Position numbers and translations under genes: made by a program. A stretch of 64,000 nt of DNA from Symbiotaphrina buchneri (Eukaryota > Ascomycota > Symbiotaphrinales > Symbiotaphrinaceae): assembly GCA_001599915.1 (NCBI GenBank), contig BCIG01000017.1:434001-498000 (forward strand), written 5' to 3'. The notes beneath the pieces are model-generated. The model was not told where the DNA came from and searched no databases. It saw nothing but the letters and a program-made list of their open reading frames with translations. This document shows, piece by piece, positions 37,035-48,003 of this stretch (positions within the stretch are counted from its first letter, which is position 1; every line of letters begins with the position of its first letter).

Positions 37035-37255
37035 AGATCCAGGGCATAGATCCAGGGCATAGATCCAGGGCATAGATCCAGGGTATAGATCCAGGGCATA
37101 GATCCAAGGCATAGATCCACGGCATAGATCCATGGCATAGATCCAGGGTATAGATCCAGGGCATAGATCCAAGGCATAGATCCACGGCATAGATCCATGG
37201 CACAGATCAGAGGCGCAGATCAAAGGCACAGATCAGGGGCGCAGATCAGGGGTGC
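37035..37255. repeat. 13-bp minisatellite, 17 units, with 65-bp higher-order period
   Basis: Seventeen consecutive 13-bp units begin AGATC; the main form is AGATCCAGGGCAT. Units 4-8 and 9-13 have the same order of variants (GGGTA, GGGCA, AAGGCA, CACGGCA, CATGGCA), so a 65-bp block was duplicated as a whole. The last four units are diverged (AGATCAGAGGCGC-like). Since 13 is not a multiple of 3, all minus-strand frames stay open with related Trp/Ile/Tyr/Pro repeats. I treat those frames as by-products. The array lies between the convergent hsp70 and EMI1-like genes. Confidence 0.9.
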
Positions 37256-37371
37256 GCGTGTCCAGCCTAAAAGTTGCCAATTGCGGTTTAAGCTTGGAGG
37301 AGAATTTGTATCCCAGCCATGTTGACGCCAGTAAAATGCTTGCAATGCCATATTCCCCACATAACACATTA

Positions 37372-37998
37372 TCATTGCCCTGCCCGCGGCCCATCTATCT
37401 CCACCTGCTGCATGTCATCCGCCGCGTCTGGGTCCTTGTTGAAGGCATTCTCCAAAGGTTCTTTTCTGACCTCCCACACGTTCTCACTGCTCGGCCCTAG
37501 CTTGTACTTTGCTGCTTTCTGTCTGTAGTGATCCTGCACCATCGCCCTCCGCCTCTGGTCCGGGGAACTCTTTGCGCGCATGCAGAACCAAAAGTCACTC
37601 CAGTGTTCGCTACATGCCCGTAGTTCTCCATAACGGTAGACATTCGTAAATTGCCCCCCAAGGGATTGGCAGTAGAACGCCTGATCGAAGGCTTGCCGAC
37701 ATGACATGGTTGTTGGGTATAGAGAATCGGGGCTAATGGAACCGGAATTTGCGTCCTCTGCGCCATGCAGTCGAGAGTCTTGTGGACCTGTTGACTCCCC
37801 CGTCTCGTCATTCAACATAGCCAGAAATCTTTCCACTTCCACGTCGGCCTGCTCCTCTCTGGTCTGCGGAGGCATAGGCAACTTGCGCTCGGCGGGTTGA
37901 GGACTGCTGTCGGCTATCGGTGTCTGTGGCTGATTTGGAGGCGATGTATTGCTCCCTCCCTCATGGCTGGGAGGATTGCTGCTCCACCACCATCCCAT
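37372..37998 (-). CDS. EMI1-like twin CX9C protein (DUF3128)
   Basis: Single exon, 208 aa. The C-terminal half holds two CX9C motifs, CRQAFDQAFYC and CSEHWSDFWFC, separated by LGGQFTNVYRYGELRA. Then come FCMRAKSSPDQRRRAM and DVWEVRKEP-like sequence (here NVWEVRKEPLENAF). This is the fungal Emi1/DUF3128 pattern. Twin CX9C proteins are usually oxidised and trapped in the mitochondrial intermembrane space by Mia40; yeast EMI1 is linked to induction of early meiotic genes and respiration. The first 95 residues are Pro/Ser/Gln-rich and poorly conserved apart from the MGWWW start. There is no intron. Confidence 0.8.
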   Translation of the reverse strand: MGWWWSSNPPSHEGGSNTSPPNQPQTPIADSSPQPAERKLPMPPQTREEQADVEVERFLAMLNDETGESTGPQDSRLHGAEDANSGSISPDSLYPTTMSCRQAFDQAFYCQSLGGQFTNVYRYGELRACSEHWSDFWFCMRAKSSPDQRRRAMVQDHYRQKAAKYKLGPSSENVWEVRKEPLENAFNKDPDAADDMQQVEIDGPRAGQ

Positions 37999-38356
37999 TC
38001 TCGAGCAGCGATACTTCTGCGTCGCTGGTCTGTACGTGACCCTTAACTCCCGTCCTCGTGGTTGTTCTTGAAGAAGTTTTGGTCTGGTACAAGGAGACGA
38101 GGATCGTACCTGCGAGCAGCGAGGCAGATTCGAGCCAAGACTGGAGCTAGGGCGTCATAGGTCGCATGCCTGCATAGCACGCCAAGCTCACGGAGCTCGA
38201 AACAGGCCTGCGAACGCTCCGTCCTTCAGATGGTGACCAGCACGGCTCGGTGGACACACATCCTGAAACTGAAGGCCCTACATATTCGGTGTTGGCCAGT
38301 CTAGAAAATCAAGAGTTGTGCATCATTATGTCTGCTGATAGCTTATACCCACCTCC
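37999..38356. other. divergent intergenic region, EMI1-like gene and YME2
   Basis: 358 bp between divergent start codons; no other feature recognised. Confidence 0.4.
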
Positions 38357-41148
38357 ATGAACCCATTGTCGTGCTTCAGCAGGCCTGCGGGCTCTGCCCC
38401 GCAACGCTGCCTGCGAAGGCGGAATTACTTCACGGCAAATGCTTTCCAGCCGCGGCGAAACCCCAGGCAGGGTTTCCAAGACCAAAGGCGCTCCAATGCC
38501 ACCGCTGGAGCTTCCGGAGAGGATAAGACAGGACATATCTCCACTGGACCAGACGAGGGCATTCTTTTCTTCGACAGTACTATTGATGACCTGCTCAGTA
38601 TCTCGACTCGAGGCTAATACCTCCCAGATATATTCCCCCTACGTCTTCAATGGGCTATGCGTTTACCGTGGAACGCTGAGAAGTCTGTTCCAGAGCTTCT
38701 GAAGCGGTTCAACAACCCCAATATTGCTGCCGCCGACCCACTGAGTGTCATAAAGCGCGCATTGCCGCCGAAATTACCGCTGAAAGTGACTGAGATTATT
38801 CCCCGCATCAAGGACGGCGGAGCTTTTGTCAAGTTCGCTCATCCCGAAGGGATCAACTCTGCTGAAATTGAAGGAACCATCAAGGGCTATCTCAGGGAGC
38901 GACCTATCAAACCATGGTTCAACCCGTTCCAAAAGGTTAGAGGCTTTCTTGTTCAGGGAAAGCCGTGGTTGGAAGATCTATATACTCTTCCGAGCTCTCG
39001 CTTGAAGGTCGAGTTCGTACCAACTGCGCCTGGTGCAGAAGCGGCAGAGCTCTCTCAAGAGAGATTGTATTCCATGTTCAGGAAATATGGCAAGCTCAGC
39101 GATATCATCCCTCAACCAGCTGGGTCGAAAGACCTCCCCAAATATGCGTATCTTAACTTCATCCGCATCAGACATGCAATCACTGCGAAAAATTGCATGC
39201 ATGGGTTCATTGTCGGCGAGGCTGCCGGGGGTGGGAAAGCTGGCACACGGCTCAGGTTAACCTATGAACAACGGATCAAAGCCCATTATATCAGGGATTG
39301 GATAATGAATCATCCTCGAATTGTCATTCCAGCCATTGCAGTCCTGGCGACCACAATCACAGTGGCTATATTCGATCCGTATGCCGTACACTGCCCTTGG
39401 AGAGCCTGTACCAATGCTGACAGACTGTAGCATTCGCACCTTCTTCGTCAAAGCGCATGTTTCAAAGGCTTTCCATCTCTCTAACTACAGGTTCTACCGA
39501 TGGTTCAAATCGCAAGCGGCGGATATACTCACTTTCCGCCGGCGCGAGAGTGATCAAATGGGCTTGAGAGCGATCTGGGAGGACCGCAAAGGAGACATCG
39601 AGCAGATCAAGACCTGGCTAATAGAAACTGCTGATACTTTCATTGTCGTCCAGGGGCCTCGTGGTTCCGGCAAGCGCGAACTGGTCATCGATCAGGCCTT
39701 GAAAGACAGGAAGTATAAATTGGTGATTGACTGCAAACCAATCCAGGAAGCCAGAGGTGATAGTTCAACCATCTCAGCAGCTGCTCAAGAAGTCGGCTAC
39801 AAGCCGGTCTTCACATGGATGAATAGTATTAGCAGCTTAATAGATCTTGCTGCTCAAGGCACAATAGGGACCAAGGCTGGCTTTTCAGAGACTTTAGACA
39901 CTCAACTCGCGAAAATATGGCAGACCACCTCAGTGGCGTTGAGGCAACTTGCTCTGGAAGACAAAGAGAAGGATCAGAAAGATGCCGCCATGTCGGACGA
40001 CGACTATCTGGAAGCCCACCCAGAGCGAAGGCCTGTGGTAGTTGTTGACAATTTCCTTCACAAGAGCCAGGAGGCCAGTATCGTCTATGATAAGATTTCA
40101 GAATGGTAAATCCCCAATTTCAAGTCAATACTGGTGGAGCTGACGTGGCATCCAAGGGCGGCCGGCTTGGTACAAGCAAATGTTGCCCATGTTATCTTCT
40201 TAACCCATGATGTTTCATTCTCGAAGTCCCTCAGCAAGGCTCTACCGGACAGGGTCTTCCGTCAAGTATCGTTGGGTGATTGCTCCCCCGAAGTTGCCAA
40301 ACGCTTCGTCATAAATCATCTGGACGCAGAATCCGAGGAGGCGCACGCGGGAGAAGAAGGGAAGAAGCTCACACCTTCTCAAAAGCGGAAAGACCTAGGA
40401 GAACTAGATGCATGCATTGAAGTCCTTGGGGGCCGCTTGACAGACCTGGAATTCTTTGCCAGAAGACTGAAGGCAGGGGAATCACCTAGAAGTAAGACTT
40501 GACACCATTGCATATCGGGCTCGCTAATTTCCCTCAAGGAGCTGTACACGAGATTACAGAGCAAAGTGCATCCGAAATCCTCAAGATGTACGTCATTGAC
40601 GTCGACCGCAATCAACGACAGTGGACTCCGGAACAAGCTTGGGTGCTTATCAAAGAGCTGGCTACAAAAGGCTCGGTAAGTGGTCATCCTGCTTCAAATC
40701 TGTCGTTAGTGGTCGGGACTGATTGGATCAGCTCCGATACAATGAGTTGCTTCTCTCCCCAATGTACGCCTCCGATGGCGAGCACGCCCTACAAGCATTA
40801 GAACAAGCGGAACTCATCACCATTGTCTCTGGAGTCAATGGTCGGCCCTATGCCATCAAGCCGGGCAAGCCGGTCTACCAAGCCGCGTTTCGCATGCTCA
40901 CCGAAGATCGTGTCTTACAAGCACGGCTTGACTTGTCCATTCTTGGCACCCTTCTTAAAGCCGAGAATGCTAGCATAGATAAGTACGAGGCTGAGCTGAA
41001 CCTGCTCGGTCAACTTCCAAGGCAACCTGCGGAGCTTTCGGATAGAGTCAAGTGGCTCTTGACCAAACTGCATGCCAGCCAGTCGAATGTGGAGAAGTTC
41101 GAGGCGCAGAGCGGTGCCTTGAAGCAGGTATTGCAGCTGGAGTATTAA
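38357..41148 (+). CDS. YME2: mitochondrial escape protein Yme2
   Basis: Inner-membrane mitochondrial protein that affects nucleoid structure and mtDNA escape. Six exons: 38357-38576, 38628-39378, 39431-40105, 40157-40491, 40539-40675 and 40732-41148 (844 aa). A basic, Arg-rich N-terminus (RCLRRRNYFTANAFQPRRN) is a likely import signal. The hallmark ILFFDNIFPLRLQW spans intron 1. An RRM-like segment (SRLKVEFVPT to YAYLNFIRIRHAI) precedes the transmembrane helix IVIPAIAVLATTITVAIF. An intermembrane/AAA-like domain follows with the P-loop FIVVQGPRGSGKRELV and Walker B RPVVVVDNF. C-terminal RYNELLLSPMYASDGEHALQ is conserved. The acceptor of the fourth exon is AAG, slightly unusual but the only one keeping the frame. 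Confidence 0.92.
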
Positions 41149-41703
41149 GGCGACCGCCATAAGCGACCAAACAGAAAGTTGTCGGTGAAAGGGTCTCCTC
41201 TTGTGTACAGTAACCAATTTACATACTTGATCATCTAGCGCTTGGGTGTCATGATTACAAGCAATGGAGCCTTCAGGAAACTTGGTCTATATTAAGGAAC
41301 GATGCAGTACTATAGAGCAGTACTCACAACGTGGGAAGAGAGAGTAATGTAACCAATGATTCAACAATAAAATTGAAAATCAAACAGCTTGTTCTTCAAG
41401 ATTTACGGCGAGGAAATGGATCAGTCACCGTAACAGGTATGTACCTACCTTATTCCATGCTGTCTGCCAAGGCTGCGGCGTACCTTACGCTTAAAAATAA
41501 GCTTATGCGGGTTGAGTCGATCATTTGCAGTTTGCCGAACACCCCAGGCTAACTCCGATCTAAATGCGGTGGAATCGCGTTGTTCGACGCGACCGCGACG
41601 CGCCAGTATGATTGACTGCACACCCTCCACTTTCTGCTACGATACCAGGACACACACAACACAGGTATCCTCATAGCAACAAGCACAGGACCTGACGTAC
41701 GTA
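41149..41703. other. intergenic, promoter of CTF4
   Basis: 555 bp between YME2 and CTF4. Its distal half is AT-rich. A regular ACGCG cluster lies near 41576-41602. No gene was recognised. Confidence 0.4.
41576..41602. promoter_or_regulatory. three ACGCG/CGCGT (MCB-like) sites at 11-bp spacing upstream of CTF4
   Basis: CGCGT at 41576-41580, ACGCG at 41587-41591 and ACGCG at 41598-41602: three cores exactly 11 bp apart, about one helical turn, 102-128 bp upstream of the ATG. They match the MCB core used by MBF at G1/S genes in yeasts. Function here is inferred. Confidence 0.45.
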
Positions 41704-44685
41704 CTATGGCAACAACAACGCAGCCGCGCTTGAGAGGGCGTCCAGCTCGTAAGTCCTCTCTAGTCCTGTCGTCGTGAGATCGAATTGACCCTGACATTCG
41801 CCAGACACTCCGGGGCCAACGTTCCTAGCATTCACCCCAAATGGTAGACGCCTTATCACTGCTGGCTCAAACAACTCAATTCGAGTGTATACCACCGGTT
41901 CCACAGAAGAGCCGACGAATATCGACGATTGCCAAGAACTAAACACAGCCGTGGTCGCCAGAGTTAGTGCGCCGGAGTTTATGCTCATGGGAAACACGTT
42001 GACGTATTGGCGTATAGAATGACTTCTTCATAACCGGATCAGAAGATGGTACTGTGTGCATGTATTCTCTGGAGACGAATAGCCTGGACAAGGTTCTGGT
42101 CCGATGCAGTCTACCGGTTCGGGATGTGGCACTATCGCCCGATGGCATATGGGCTGCCGTCGCCAGCGAGTAGGTGTTCTAGGTCTGAAGGGCGTACAGT
42201 TTGCTAATCTTGGAAGCGAATTGGTTGTGAAAATCGTGAACACCAAAGACATGACAAGGGTCATGTACTTGAGAGAACAATCGAAACCTGTAAAGCATCT
42301 CTCTTACCATCCAAATGGGACCCAGCTGGCCGTGTCCTGTGCGGATGGCCTTGTATACGTCTACTCTCTCAGCACCGAGGAACCTCAATTGGCGAAGAAG
42401 ATCGATGGTCTCATCAGAAGCCTGGAAACGGATGCCGAGGCCAGCGCACAAATAGCGTGGCATCCGGATGGACGGGCATTTGCTGCTCCTACTGCGACCA
42501 AAGGTAGAACATCGAACAATGACGGGCGGGATAATATACTGACATGGTCCAGATATCCAGGTGATGTCGAGAGGTGACTGGGAACGACAACGGACATTTG
42601 CGTCAGGACATATGGGCGATATCACAGCTATTGCCTGGTCGCCCAATGGCGCCCTTCTGGCCAGTGCTGGTTCAGATAGGAAGATCTTATTGTGGGAAAC
42701 GAAGACACAGAAGATCTTGTCCAGGTAAGACGTCCTGCATCCGATGGCAGCAGTAATTGCATCTCTTACAGTACCTTCAGATATGAATATGCCAACGTTA
42801 TGGGACTAGCGTGGCATCCCACTGAAAACATTCTTGCTTTTACCAGCTCTGATGGTGAAGTGTTCATTCATACACACTTTGTGCCAGATGAGTACACAAC
42901 TCTGCTTGAGAAGAACCTTCAAGCTGCCCCATTCATCCATGATCCACTTGGGGAGACTACAGGCAACGCACGTAGGATTCCTGACGATGGAGATAAAGCA
43001 AATGCAGCATATCAGCGAAGGAGGAGAGGAACACCGGACTCCCTGGACGACATCATGGGCTCCGATGGCCTCGATCCAGACGAGGATGATTTTGTGGTAG
43101 ACGACGATGGTGCCGGCTATACGAATGGTTTTGGAAAGCGGACCAATGGTTATCTCGACGAGCTTGAAGCGCCCAACGTGAAACGGCCGGCATTATATGG
43201 GAACTGGCAACCGCGGATACACAACCCATTCCAGCCCGGGAGCACGCCATGGAGGGGCAATAGGAAGTACCTTTGTATGCTTGTCCATTGTTGAAAATCT
43301 TTCATGTTGCTTACTATTCTCTAGGCCTTAATCTTACAGGTGCGGTGTGGACAGTCGACCAGGAAGAGCATAACACCGTGACTGTTGAGTTCTACGACAG
43401 GGAATTCCACAGAGACTTCCATTTCACAGACCCATATCTTTATGACAAAGCTTGCCTCAGTAAGACCACCGAATTGAGCTTTGGCAATCTACTAACGCTT
43501 GTTTAAAGACGAGAATGGGACTCTTTTCTCTTGCCCTCCAGCTAATGGAAGCCCCGCTATGGTTTTCTACCGGCCACATGAAACCTGGACATCGAGAGCG
43601 GACTGGCGGACACAGCTTCCAGCTGGAGAAGATGTGACTGGTAAGATCCTCCTCCGCTAGTTGGCGCGCTTCTCTGTTTCTGACATGCTTGAAGCGATCT
43701 CTTTAAGTGACTCTTTTGTGGTTGTGACTACTTCGACAAACTATGTGCGAGTGTTTACGCTGTTCGGAACGCCTTTCCGGATATACAGACAGAAAAGCTC
43801 ACCCACCGTCACTTGTGCGTCCTGGAGAGACTACGTACTTACTATGGGTAACGGCGCGATTGATGGCAGCGGCAGCTCAAGATTGGTGTACACAATCGAA
43901 AACATCAAGCGGGACGAAGTTTGCCAAAGTGAGGATGTCGTAGCTCTACCGGAAGGTGCTGAGTTGAAGAGCGCTTTCTTTTCCGATAGTGGAGTATGTC
44001 GATTTCTCTCATAGTAGTTATTTCACACTGACAATCACAGGATCCATATATTTATGATTCCAATGGAGTATTACTCGTTCTCCAGCACTGGCGTACTCCA
44101 GGCCAAGCCCGCTGGGTACCGGTGCTCGATACAAAACTGCTGGAGCGTCTTGCAAGCGGCAAGAAAGAAGAGACTTACTGGCCGGTAGCAGTTACAGGGG
44201 AGACGTTCCATTGCATTATCCTAAAAGGAGGCGATCAATATCCTTATTTTCCTCGCCCCCTCCTTAGCGAATTCGAACTTAAGGTACCGATCTCTACGAA
44301 AGTTACTCTGGACGACGAAGACTCAGGGGCTTCCAATGAGCGGACGAAGCTTGAGGAGACTTTTGTGCGCAACTCGGTCACACTTAGCCTGCTGGAGGAC
44401 TTATTGGCCGCTACCACTGCTACGCACAGCCAGCGAACGGAGCTGGCGAGGAAAGGACTGGAGCTGGACAAGGCTCTTCTGCAGCTGCTGGCACTTGAAT
44501 GCCGAGAAGGCGAAGAAAGGGGAATGAAGGCGTTGGAACTTGTGACGCTGATGAAGGACAGCAACGGTAAGATGATTGAAGCAGCCGGCAAGGTGGCCGC
44601 TAGGTACGGCAGGGATATTTTGGAGGACAAGATCAGGGAGCTTGCGGAAAGGAGGCTGCTTGGTACAGAGGACGAAATGGCGTGA
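41704..44685 (+). CDS. CTF4: replisome hub and sister-chromatid cohesion protein Ctf4/SepB (And-1)
   Basis: Nuclear WD40 protein that couples the CMG helicase to DNA polymerase alpha and to cohesion factors. Ten exons: 41704-41746, 41805-41962, 42018-42169, 42217-42503, 42553-42724, 42772-43274, 43325-43459, 43509-43640, 43695-43993 and 44041-44685 (841 aa). The N-terminal WD40 repeats include FLAFTPNGRRLITAGSNNSI, DFFITGSEDGTVCMYSL, GDITAIAWSPNGALLASAGS and GLAWHPTENILAFTSSDGE. An acidic linker has DPDEDDFVVDDDGAG. The SepB/Ctf4 C-terminal domain has VEFYDREFHRDFHFTD, RPHETWTSRADWRTQLP and PTVTCASWRDYVLTMGNG. There is no HMG box, as usual in fungi. All introns are 47-58 nt. Confidence 0.92.
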
Positions 44686-44912
44686 CGATCATGAGTTTCA
44701 CTGTGCGTTCCACATTGCATTCCACATTCTTATAGCATTTGCTGGCGTTCTGGTGTCAATGAAGTTGCAATAGCCAATGAGACTTCTAACGGCGTCGACT
44801 GAGCAATCCGAAAGAAACCAGTGCAGCTATCCGAAAGAGCTTAGTGCATCTAAATGCCGCACCCTTGGGACCGAGAAGACGCAGAAATAACCACTTGATG
44901 TACACTGGCTGG

Positions 44913-45614
44913 TCATTGAGGACGCACCGGCTCGATGGTCCACGTGTGATCGGGCATTAGCTTCAAATACAGGCCATTTTGCTGCATATTGAATATCTCG
45001 TCCAGACCGAATGCATATTGCAAGTTCTGTCCCGATGAAGCTCCGCCTCCTTGCGAACGCCCCACCTGCGCAGTTGGAGCCAGGCCCGACTTCCGCCGGT
45101 TACGCCTGGTGTGGAGGTGGTGCCGCTTCTTGAACTTGTCCAGCCATCCAGGGGAAAAGCTCGGGGTAGGTTGGCCCTCATATGCTGGGAGAGTCTGCCA
45201 CAGAAACTCCGCCTGCTGCTTCAGAAGGTCCCCATTCACAGGAACAGCTGTCGAAATCATCTGCTTGTACCAGTCGTAGAGAGCCTGTTCCAACTCGGGC
45301 CATTTTGACTCCCGATGCCGCCTCCGCACCCCAGCTTCCTCACTTAGGTTCTGGGCGGTGTCAAGGTAGGCATATTTGGGCGAGAGCACGCGAGAGATCA
45401 CGGCTTGTGAGAGATTACGCCCATAGCGCCCCAGGAACCAGTCTTGTAGCTCTTTGTGAGTCAGACGTGGATTAGGATTGCTGTTGAAGTGCTATCACCC
45501 GCATTAGTTCGCTCTGCATGATTCGCGTGAAGGCGTGGGGAGACGCACGAAGCGCAGTGCCTTACGCTGAGCGTCGGTCAAGGCCTGACGCTGAGCAGAC
45601 GGTGTTGCAGACAT
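44913..45614 (-). CDS. CENP-B/pogo-type HTH DNA-binding protein lacking a DDE domain
   Basis: Two exons, 45549-45614 and 44913-45491, joined by a 57-nt intron (214 aa). The N-terminal Psq/CENP-B-type HTH is ALTDAQRKALRF, NPNPRLTHKELQDWF, then GRYGRNLSQAVISRVLSPKY. A second Tc5/CENP-B HTH has RHRESKWPELEQALYDWYKQ, LKQQAEFLWQTLP and PSFSPGWLDKFKKRHHLHTR. These two domains are the DNA-binding half of pogo/Tigger transposases and of CENP-B-like proteins. No DDE catalytic domain follows: the frame ends within 70 residues in a basic, Gly/Ser segment and a short hydrophobic tail. No terminal repeats flank it, so a domesticated DNA-binding protein is more likely than a live transposon. Confidence 0.8.
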
Positions 45615-46051
45615 TGTTGCAACTATCGTGACTATTCTTTTAGGAAGAGCTGAGGTGATGCACAGGGGAGAAACTCGCGAGAAGATAGTTTGTGGGAGGA
45701 TGACGGTAGTAGCAGAAATGATGGCAGACAGTCAGTTTGGTGATCCCAGTTGGCCAATGAGCGGGTTGAATGGGGCACGGATAAGCGAGTAGAGTACCTC
45801 GCCAGCCTCGCCAACTCCTCAGCTTTTCCGCCAGCCAAACATGTGACCAATCGTTGATCGCCCCACTCTAGCTCGTCATATGTCAGCACTTATGACCACG
45901 GTACGGACCGAGCTTTGGTGGTCCAATGGATGGAAGCTTGCAGCATTATCACATCAGGTTACTTGCGAAGGCGGCCTGTGCCCTTTCTCTTGAAGCTCCT
46001 GCAATATACTGCACTCATGTCTCTATAGCTAATACACTCTGCATCGCGCTC
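45615..46051. other. divergent intergenic region
   Basis: 437 bp upstream of both the HTH protein (-) and the conserved fungal protein (+). The frame of the latter is open from an ATG at 45926, so part of this may be coding. Confidence 0.35.
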
Positions 46052-47039
46052 ATGCGGTGGGTCTACAGTAGCTCTCTGATTGGCGTGTCACGTCATGCAG
46101 CAACAGGGAGACCGCTCGTAGGCATTTGTTTTGCCTGGCGGGGCTCGTTCGTGACGTTCAATCGTACACTTGCGAATGTGAGAGAAGGTGGAAAGGCCCT
46201 TCCGGAAGTCTGGTTTACCAGCACCAACCCGCGTCAGCAAACGGATGAGTGGGCTGGAAAGAATGGAAAGCGTCCGGATGAGCGCACCCTGAAATTAGGG
46301 AAGAGTATGTTCCCATCTCCGCCGCTACAACTTAAGAGGGCGTACTGATGATTCCCGTCCGATAGCTCTTCGAATCCTCCAGGAACGGCTACCAACTCTT
46401 CTTTCCTCTCCTCTCCCGCAGGAGATACTCTCCCCACACATCACCTTACACTTGTTCCCGTCGACTCATCCGCACCTGCCTACGGTCTCTGGCCGTGTGG
46501 CCTATTCAGCTGCATTATGGACTGCACCGATGGCATGGGGGCGTGTCCCCATAGTTGGCAATATCAGGCTCGAGATCCTGTCGGAGAGAATGGTGAAGAA
46601 TGGTACACCTTCGATTCACACTACGGGAACTACCAGCTCCAAGTTTCCCTCGGAGAAACTCATCGTACGTTGGAAGACCTGTGGAAAGACGAAGGGAAAA
46701 GGGATGGGCGCCTTTTACCGCGGCATATCAGGAAGTGAGCAAGTGGACAAGATCACCGAGTTCCTCGGCGGTGATGTCAGAGATGATGAAGAATTCTGTG
46801 GTCTGTTTATCTTCGAATTCGACGAAGAAGGACGAATCTTGAACCACATCATCGAACATGCAGAAGAAGGCAACAATTGGGACAAGACACCCCGAGTCAT
46901 CAGTTTAACAGATTGGCTATTGAAGAAAGCCAAGGGAAATAAAGAAGATGAAACGGATGGCTTAGCCCTAGGGTACTGCGAGTTGGACCATAGAGCGTAT
47001 CCGAGGAGAGATGAGAAAAGGAGAAACGGCTCGAATTAA
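46052..47039 (+). CDS. conserved fungal protein, probably mitochondrial, function unknown
   Basis: Two exons, 46052-46304 and 46366-47039 (308 aa). Splicing the 61-nt intron gives WAGKNGKRPDERTLKLGKTL, then RILQERLPTLLSSPLPQEIL, HITLHLFPSTHPHLPTVSG and PMAWGRVPIVGNIRLEILSE, a well-ordered block I recognise as conserved among filamentous fungi without a known role. The C-terminal part contains FCGLFIFEFDEEGRILNHII, similar in style to NTF2-like or DUF2358-type proteins; that comparison is tentative. The ATG at 46052 gives a Ser/Arg-rich, acid-free N-terminus that could be a mitochondrial presequence. An in-frame ATG at 45926 is also available. It converges on NDUFA8 with 272 bp between stops. 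Confidence 0.7.
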
Positions 47040-47311
47040 CATCGGGATGCGCCAGCTTCGCCAAATTTGCATCAATGTATCTTTCAGAATCATGTCAAAT
47101 TCTTTTGGCGTTCTGGGGAGGCTCAGGAGCCATGGAGGCTGGGTCGGTGTCACGGTTAACAGCTTGGTCCACGGGTTCCTCGGTTCTTCTCGACTCAATT
47201 GTGTCTTAGTTTGGCGATGCGATGAATGGCTGTTAGGATGGACAGAGCAATGATTTGTAGACTTCCTATGTACAACCAATACCGAACATACCCTTCTACC
47301 CTTCCAGCTCA

Positions 47312-48003
47312 TTATTGCAAGGCACGAGAGTGAGCAAACGTTTGAGTCTTCCGCAAATGGATCGGCACTTCTCCCTCCGGAGTGTTTGGAATAGTCTTTT
47401 CCAGTTTCTTGTCGAGATATTAGTATAGCTGTAGCCTTAAACAGACGGTTACTGACCAGTTTGTCGAAGACACATTTGTTGAGGCATCTCTCCAATTTCC
47501 GGCACTGCCATAGTTGCTGGTTGTTATTCTCAAGGCATTCCCAGTGTGACCGGAACGACTCCAGGCAGTTCTCGTTGATATCTTTCAGCCTACATGACCA
47601 AAGCATCAGTAAGATCGCTCAACCGTAGTATCCCTCCAGCTGATTGCTGATTGTGAAAGAGCTGGGAAGGAGCTGGGACCGGCCGGGAGGGACATACACG
47701 CTCGCCGCACATCTGGTGACCTTCCTGCCCTCTTTCAAGCATTCCACTTCCCCTCGCCCGTTGGCCTCCGCCTTGCATTGCATGAAATCGTCATTGTAAG
47801 GCCTGCATCTTGCGCCGATGAAGAAGGAAGCACTCAGTAAAGGTGCAGAGCTAGCGCCGATCTCTTTGACCTTGGGGATGTGATCGGGCATAGGCGTTGT
47901 GTCCACCAGGGCATGTTGATTGAAACTAAGAACAAATTAGAATTGCCAATTCTCTGCTCACTTTCAATGGAAGGAGGACTTACTGGGGCTCGCGGGCCGC
48001 CAT
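47312..48003 (-). CDS. NADH:ubiquinone oxidoreductase subunit NDUFA8 (20.8 kDa, CHCH)
   Basis: Accessory subunit of respiratory complex I on the intermembrane-space side. Four exons: 47984-48003 (20 nt), 47698-47925, 47457-47589 and 47312-47407 (158 aa). Conserved blocks are HIPKVKEIGASSAPLLSASF, CRPYNDDFMQCKAEANGRGE, CLKEGRKVTRCAASVLKDIN, NCLESFRSHWECLENNNQQL and WQCRKLERCLNKCVFDKL. The Cys spacing gives the CX9C pairs typical of the family. LEKTIPNTPEGEVPIHLRK is the usual C-terminus. No single frame covers the gene, and the first exon has only six full codons. Confidence 0.9.

Noticed and set aside
36859-37229. Repetitive Trp/Ile/Tyr-rich frames over the minisatellite
   Set aside because: All three minus-strand frames are open only because the 13-bp unit has no stop; there is no unique coding sequence around them.
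37035-37255. Possible CRISPR-like array
   Set aside because: The units are contiguous with no spacers, and the genome is eukaryotic.
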